The notes beneath the pieces were generated by a model. It worked only from the letters and a program-made list of their open reading frames with translations, searched no databases and was not told the DNA's origin. From Deltaproteobacteria bacterium RIFOXYA12_FULL_58_15 (GTDB lineage Bacteria > Myxococcota > XYA12-FULL-58-9), in NCBI GenBank assembly GCA_001798605.1, contig MGST01000327.1:514-36482 (forward strand): a stretch of DNA of 35,969 bases. Direction: 5' to 3'. A program made the position numbers and the translations under genes. Within the stretch, counting starts at the first letter, position 1. Every line of letters starts with the position of its first letter. Of the stretch, positions 33,591 to 35,969 are shown piece after piece.

Positions 33591-34472
33591 TCAGCTTTGA
33601 GTCGGTATTGCGCTGCCGAGCAAGTGCGGCATCCGCCCATCGGCCGAATGCACAGAAAACGCCATGCCCATACCACCCGGCTTGCACGAGAAACGCACGG
33701 TTGACGGCAGAAGCAGCGGTCGTTTGAAGTTGGCCTCGACCCGCAGTGGATAACTGGGCAAGTCGTCGCCTAGGGCCGCGAGGCAACGCGCCAAGGTCCA
33801 CAACCCGTGGGCGATGGCGCGAGGAAAACCAAAGAGTTTGGCCGTCGGGCCAAAGAGGTGGATGGGATTGTAGTCGCCTGAGACTCGCGCATACTGTCGC
33901 CCCATGCTTTTTGGCACCTTCCAGTCTTCCACCCGCGTATCAACGGATAACGGCTCCGTTTGACCGCTACGGCCTCGATTAGGTGGGGTTGTTGATTTGT
34001 GCCGCTCGCGCACCAAGATCGTGTTGACGCAGGTCCACACCCGCGTTCCCGCGACGTCGACCGTGGTGGTCAGATCGAGCTCGACGCCACGTTTGACTGG
34101 GCGATGACCGTCGACCCAAGAACACAAATCCAAAGACTCCTCTGCCCCAAGCGCTCGAGTGGCTTCGATGGTGCTGCCTATGTGAACCATCCCCAGGGGG
34201 GAGAGTGGAAACTGTTGGGTCAACATGAGCTCGACGTTGACACAGGCACCCAACACCATTGGGTAGCTCAACGGCAGCACATCCGTAGCGAAACCACACA
34301 ACCGACAATACGCGTCGAGCTTGCGGCGCTCCACCACGACACCGCCGAGGTGTACTTCAATGCGCGGCACCTCTCCGTCGGGTGTCAAACCCGCCTTGCG
34401 GGTCAGGAGCATGCGGCCATAGGCGCGAGCCAGTGAGGGCACCCTGTCGAGCTCGATTCGAATGGCTGACAT
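33591..34472 (-). CDS. MaoC-type hotdog dehydratase (acyl-CoA/enoyl-CoA hydratase family)
   Basis: A 293-residue protein with two hotdog halves. The C-terminal half has the MaoC/R-hydratase signature YARVSGDYNPIHLFG followed by FPRAIAHGLW, giving the catalytic Asp and His pair in DYNPIH. The N-terminal half (about 30-150) looks like a degenerate hotdog without that motif. The double-hotdog length of about 290 is typical of HTD2-like and MaoC-like (R)-specific hydratases, which act on enoyl-CoA or enoyl-thioester substrates. It starts five bases after the stop of the coiled-coil gene, with a run of G overlapping that stop serving as a possible ribosome site. A role in fatty-acid metabolism agrees with the nearby dehydrogenase and MeaB. 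Confidence 0.88.
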   Translation of the reverse strand: MSAIRIELDRVPSLARAYGRMLLTRKAGLTPDGEVPRIEVHLGGVVVERRKLDAYCRLCGFATDVLPLSYPMVLGACVNVELMLTQQFPLSPLGMVHIGSTIEATRALGAEESLDLCSWVDGHRPVKRGVELDLTTTVDVAGTRVWTCVNTILVRERHKSTTPPNRGRSGQTEPLSVDTRVEDWKVPKSMGRQYARVSGDYNPIHLFGPTAKLFGFPRAIAHGLWTLARCLAALGDDLPSYPLRVEANFKRPLLLPSTVRFSCKPGGMGMAFSVHSADGRMPHLLGSAIPTQS

Positions 34473-34477
34473 TCGTT

Positions 34478-35969
34478 CTACCCCCCCGTGAGTTGCGTCC
34501 TGAGTTGGGCAATCTCGGCATGCTCGTCAGCAAGTGCAGCCTCAGCCTCCTCGATTTCTTCGATGCTCATCTCGCCCGTTTCACGGGCACGGACAAGCTT
34601 GGTGTGCCATTTGTCCAAGACCTGTTCCCGACTGTCGAGCTCTTCGAGCTTCCGTGCGACCTCGTCGTACGCAGTCACCGCCAGCGTGCTTGCGGCTGGT
34701 ACACCTGCAGACGAAGCCCCATCGAGCTTGTGGAATTGCTCCGCCACCCATTGCTGATCTCGATCAATAGATTGCCGCAGAGCATCCAGATCAGCCCGCT
34801 CCGCATTTTGGGCGTCCTGGGCCGATTGCAGCGCATTCTCTTTGTCATTGACCTCGATCTGCAACACGGCCAAGCGGTCGAGCTCAGATTGACACAACAG
34901 CAGTTTGTCGTCGACTTCACGTTGTTTCGCGTCGAGAGACGCCTGGGACGCATCGATTTGCGTGCGCAGCTCGATCAGCATCTCGCGCTCTGCAACAAGA
35001 TTCTTCTGCTCCGCTTCAAGTTCTTGCCGAGTCATATCGAGATCGGCAAGATTCTGTCGCAGAGTCTCTTGCTGCAAAATTAGCTCCGTTTCACGGATCT
35101 CAAAGGCAGCTTGCATCTCCTCCACGCGGGATCGCGTGGCGACGAAGTTGGTCTCCCGCTCTAGCAACGCCTCAGTCCTCTGCTCGAGGGCCACGGCCAT
35201 CTCCTCGAGCTCGGCACTCTTCCCTGCCGAAGCGACTTCCCTCTCCGCCAATTGTTTCGCTTGACGCTCGAGATCTGATGCTTGGACCTCTAGCTCAGCC
35301 GCGGTCTGCTCGACGCGAGCAACGTTCTCGCTGAGCGCCCTCTCTTTGTCTGCTACCGTGGTAGCGCGTCGGTCGAGTTCTGATTGGACTGCCTCAAGCT
35401 CCGCCTCACGAGCGGCAATGGTCATCTCCCTCTCATCGAGACCACTTTGCCTGACGGTCAATTGCTGGTCCAGAGTTTCAACCTCCTGGTGCAAGGCGAT
35501 CGTAATCCGTTGCTGCTGCTCGAGCTGTTCGGTCTCACTGGCGATTTCGCCCGCTCGGGCCTCTATCTCACTGCCTCGACTCTCCAATTCTCGCATTCCA
35601 GCCGCGACGGTCGCCTCACGCTGCGCGAGATCCGCTGTGAGAGCCTCCTCTCGCTCTTGGTGCTCGATCACTCGGTTCGCGTACGCCAGCTCCCGTTCCT
35701 CTTGCTGCTTCTGGCGTTCTTCGAGCGCCGACTCTCTGTCGCCGAGCACAAGGTCTCTGGCCTCCAATTCGCCCTGGCGCTGATTCAATGCCAACGTGCG
35801 CTCTTCGACCTCCGCTGCTCTTTCGTCGAGGGCCGTCGAAACCTCGCACTCCCGTTTGGCGAGAACTTCCTCTGTTGCACGGATCTTCTCAGCAAGTGCG
35901 GCCTCCGTAACGCGCGTATTCTCATCCAAAGCCGACTCGAGCGCACACTCTCTTTTCTTGTGTGCAAGG
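34478..35969 (-). CDS. Long coiled-coil protein, partial (N-terminus beyond the right edge)
   Basis: The frame is open to the window edge, so at least 497 residues are coding. The TTG and ATG near 35925-35929 are only internal codons: the sequence upstream continues in frame as LAHKKRECALESALDEN with no stop. Nearly the whole protein is Glu/Ala/Leu/Gln/Arg-rich heptad sequence, predicted as a long coiled coil. Phrases such as LDEREMTIAAREAELE, LAEREVASAGKSAELE and KRECALESALDE/KRECEVSTALDE recur with variation. Only the last about 100 residues (SSAGVPAASTLAVTAYDEVARK onward) show a short break. It ends five bases before the MaoC gene. Its function is unknown; a filament or scaffold role is inference. 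Confidence 0.82.
   Translation of the reverse strand, partial: LAHKKRECALESALDENTRVTEAALAEKIRATEEVLAKRECEVSTALDERAAEVEERTLALNQRQGELEARDLVLGDRESALEERQKQQEERELAYANRVIEHQEREEALTADLAQREATVAAGMRELESRGSEIEARAGEIASETEQLEQQQRITIALHQEVETLDQQLTVRQSGLDEREMTIAAREAELEAVQSELDRRATTVADKERALSENVARVEQTAAELEVQASDLERQAKQLAEREVASAGKSAELEEMAVALEQRTEALLERETNFVATRSRVEEMQAAFEIRETELILQQETLRQNLADLDMTRQELEAEQKNLVAEREMLIELRTQIDASQASLDAKQREVDDKLLLCQSELDRLAVLQIEVNDKENALQSAQDAQNAERADLDALRQSIDRDQQWVAEQFHKLDGASSAGVPAASTLAVTAYDEVARKLEELDSREQVLDKWHTKLVRARETGEMSIEEIEEAEAALADEHAEIAQLRTQLTGG

Overview
The window looks like chromosome from a high-GC Gram-negative bacterium of the Myxococcota or a neighbouring former deltaproteobacterial lineage. 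The reasons are the many predicted lipoproteins, among them a Dickkopf-like Cys-rich one and others carrying thrombospondin type 3, VCBS/FG-GAP or beta-helix repeats, a PknB-type kinase with one C-terminal membrane segment, and an FHA/AgmX-type TonB-like transducer next to TolQ- and TolR-like genes. This is inference from gene content; there is no rRNA or other taxonomic marker. No tRNA, rRNA, CRISPR array, insertion sequence or phage gene was recognised.

Left part (1-8142): a minus-strand group holds a Ser/Thr kinase and an LptF/LptG-type permease cut by the left edge. Next come a three-part metalloprotease/beta-propeller/outer-membrane-barrel protein and an alpha/beta hydrolase that overlap by 4 bp. 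A divergent zinc-type cation exporter with a His-rich tandem-repeat head follows, then a TPR-zincin protein.

Centre (8422-21433): two plus-strand lipoproteins are followed by a minus-strand motor-like operon read in the order TolQ, TolR-like, TolR-like, small secreted protein, FHA-TonB-like transducer. This order and the transducer architecture resemble the Agl/Glt gliding and Tol/Exb machines. The first TolR-like protein has Asn where the proton-carrying Asp normally lies. Beyond it are a propeller-like lipoprotein, a divergent pair of lipoprotein genes (one with a degenerate VWA domain and calcium-type repeats), and an alpha/beta hydrolase.

Right part (21565-35969): a beta-helix lipoprotein whose middle is strikingly AT-rich suggests a transferred segment. 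Then come an esterase coupled to an ABC exporter, and a divergent gene that appears to be transcribed as a leaderless mRNA. A minus-strand operon encodes an acyl-CoA dehydrogenase, MeaB, a HEAT-repeat protein and a zinc-ribbon protein. An ASPIC/UnbV lipoprotein, a MaoC-type hydratase and a long coiled-coil protein open at the right edge complete the window. MeaB, the dehydrogenase and the hydratase together suggest fatty or branched-chain acid and propionate metabolism. Most of the rest concerns the envelope. No gap between called genes exceeds 300 bases; the two longest (8143-8421 and 31443-31734) are described as features.
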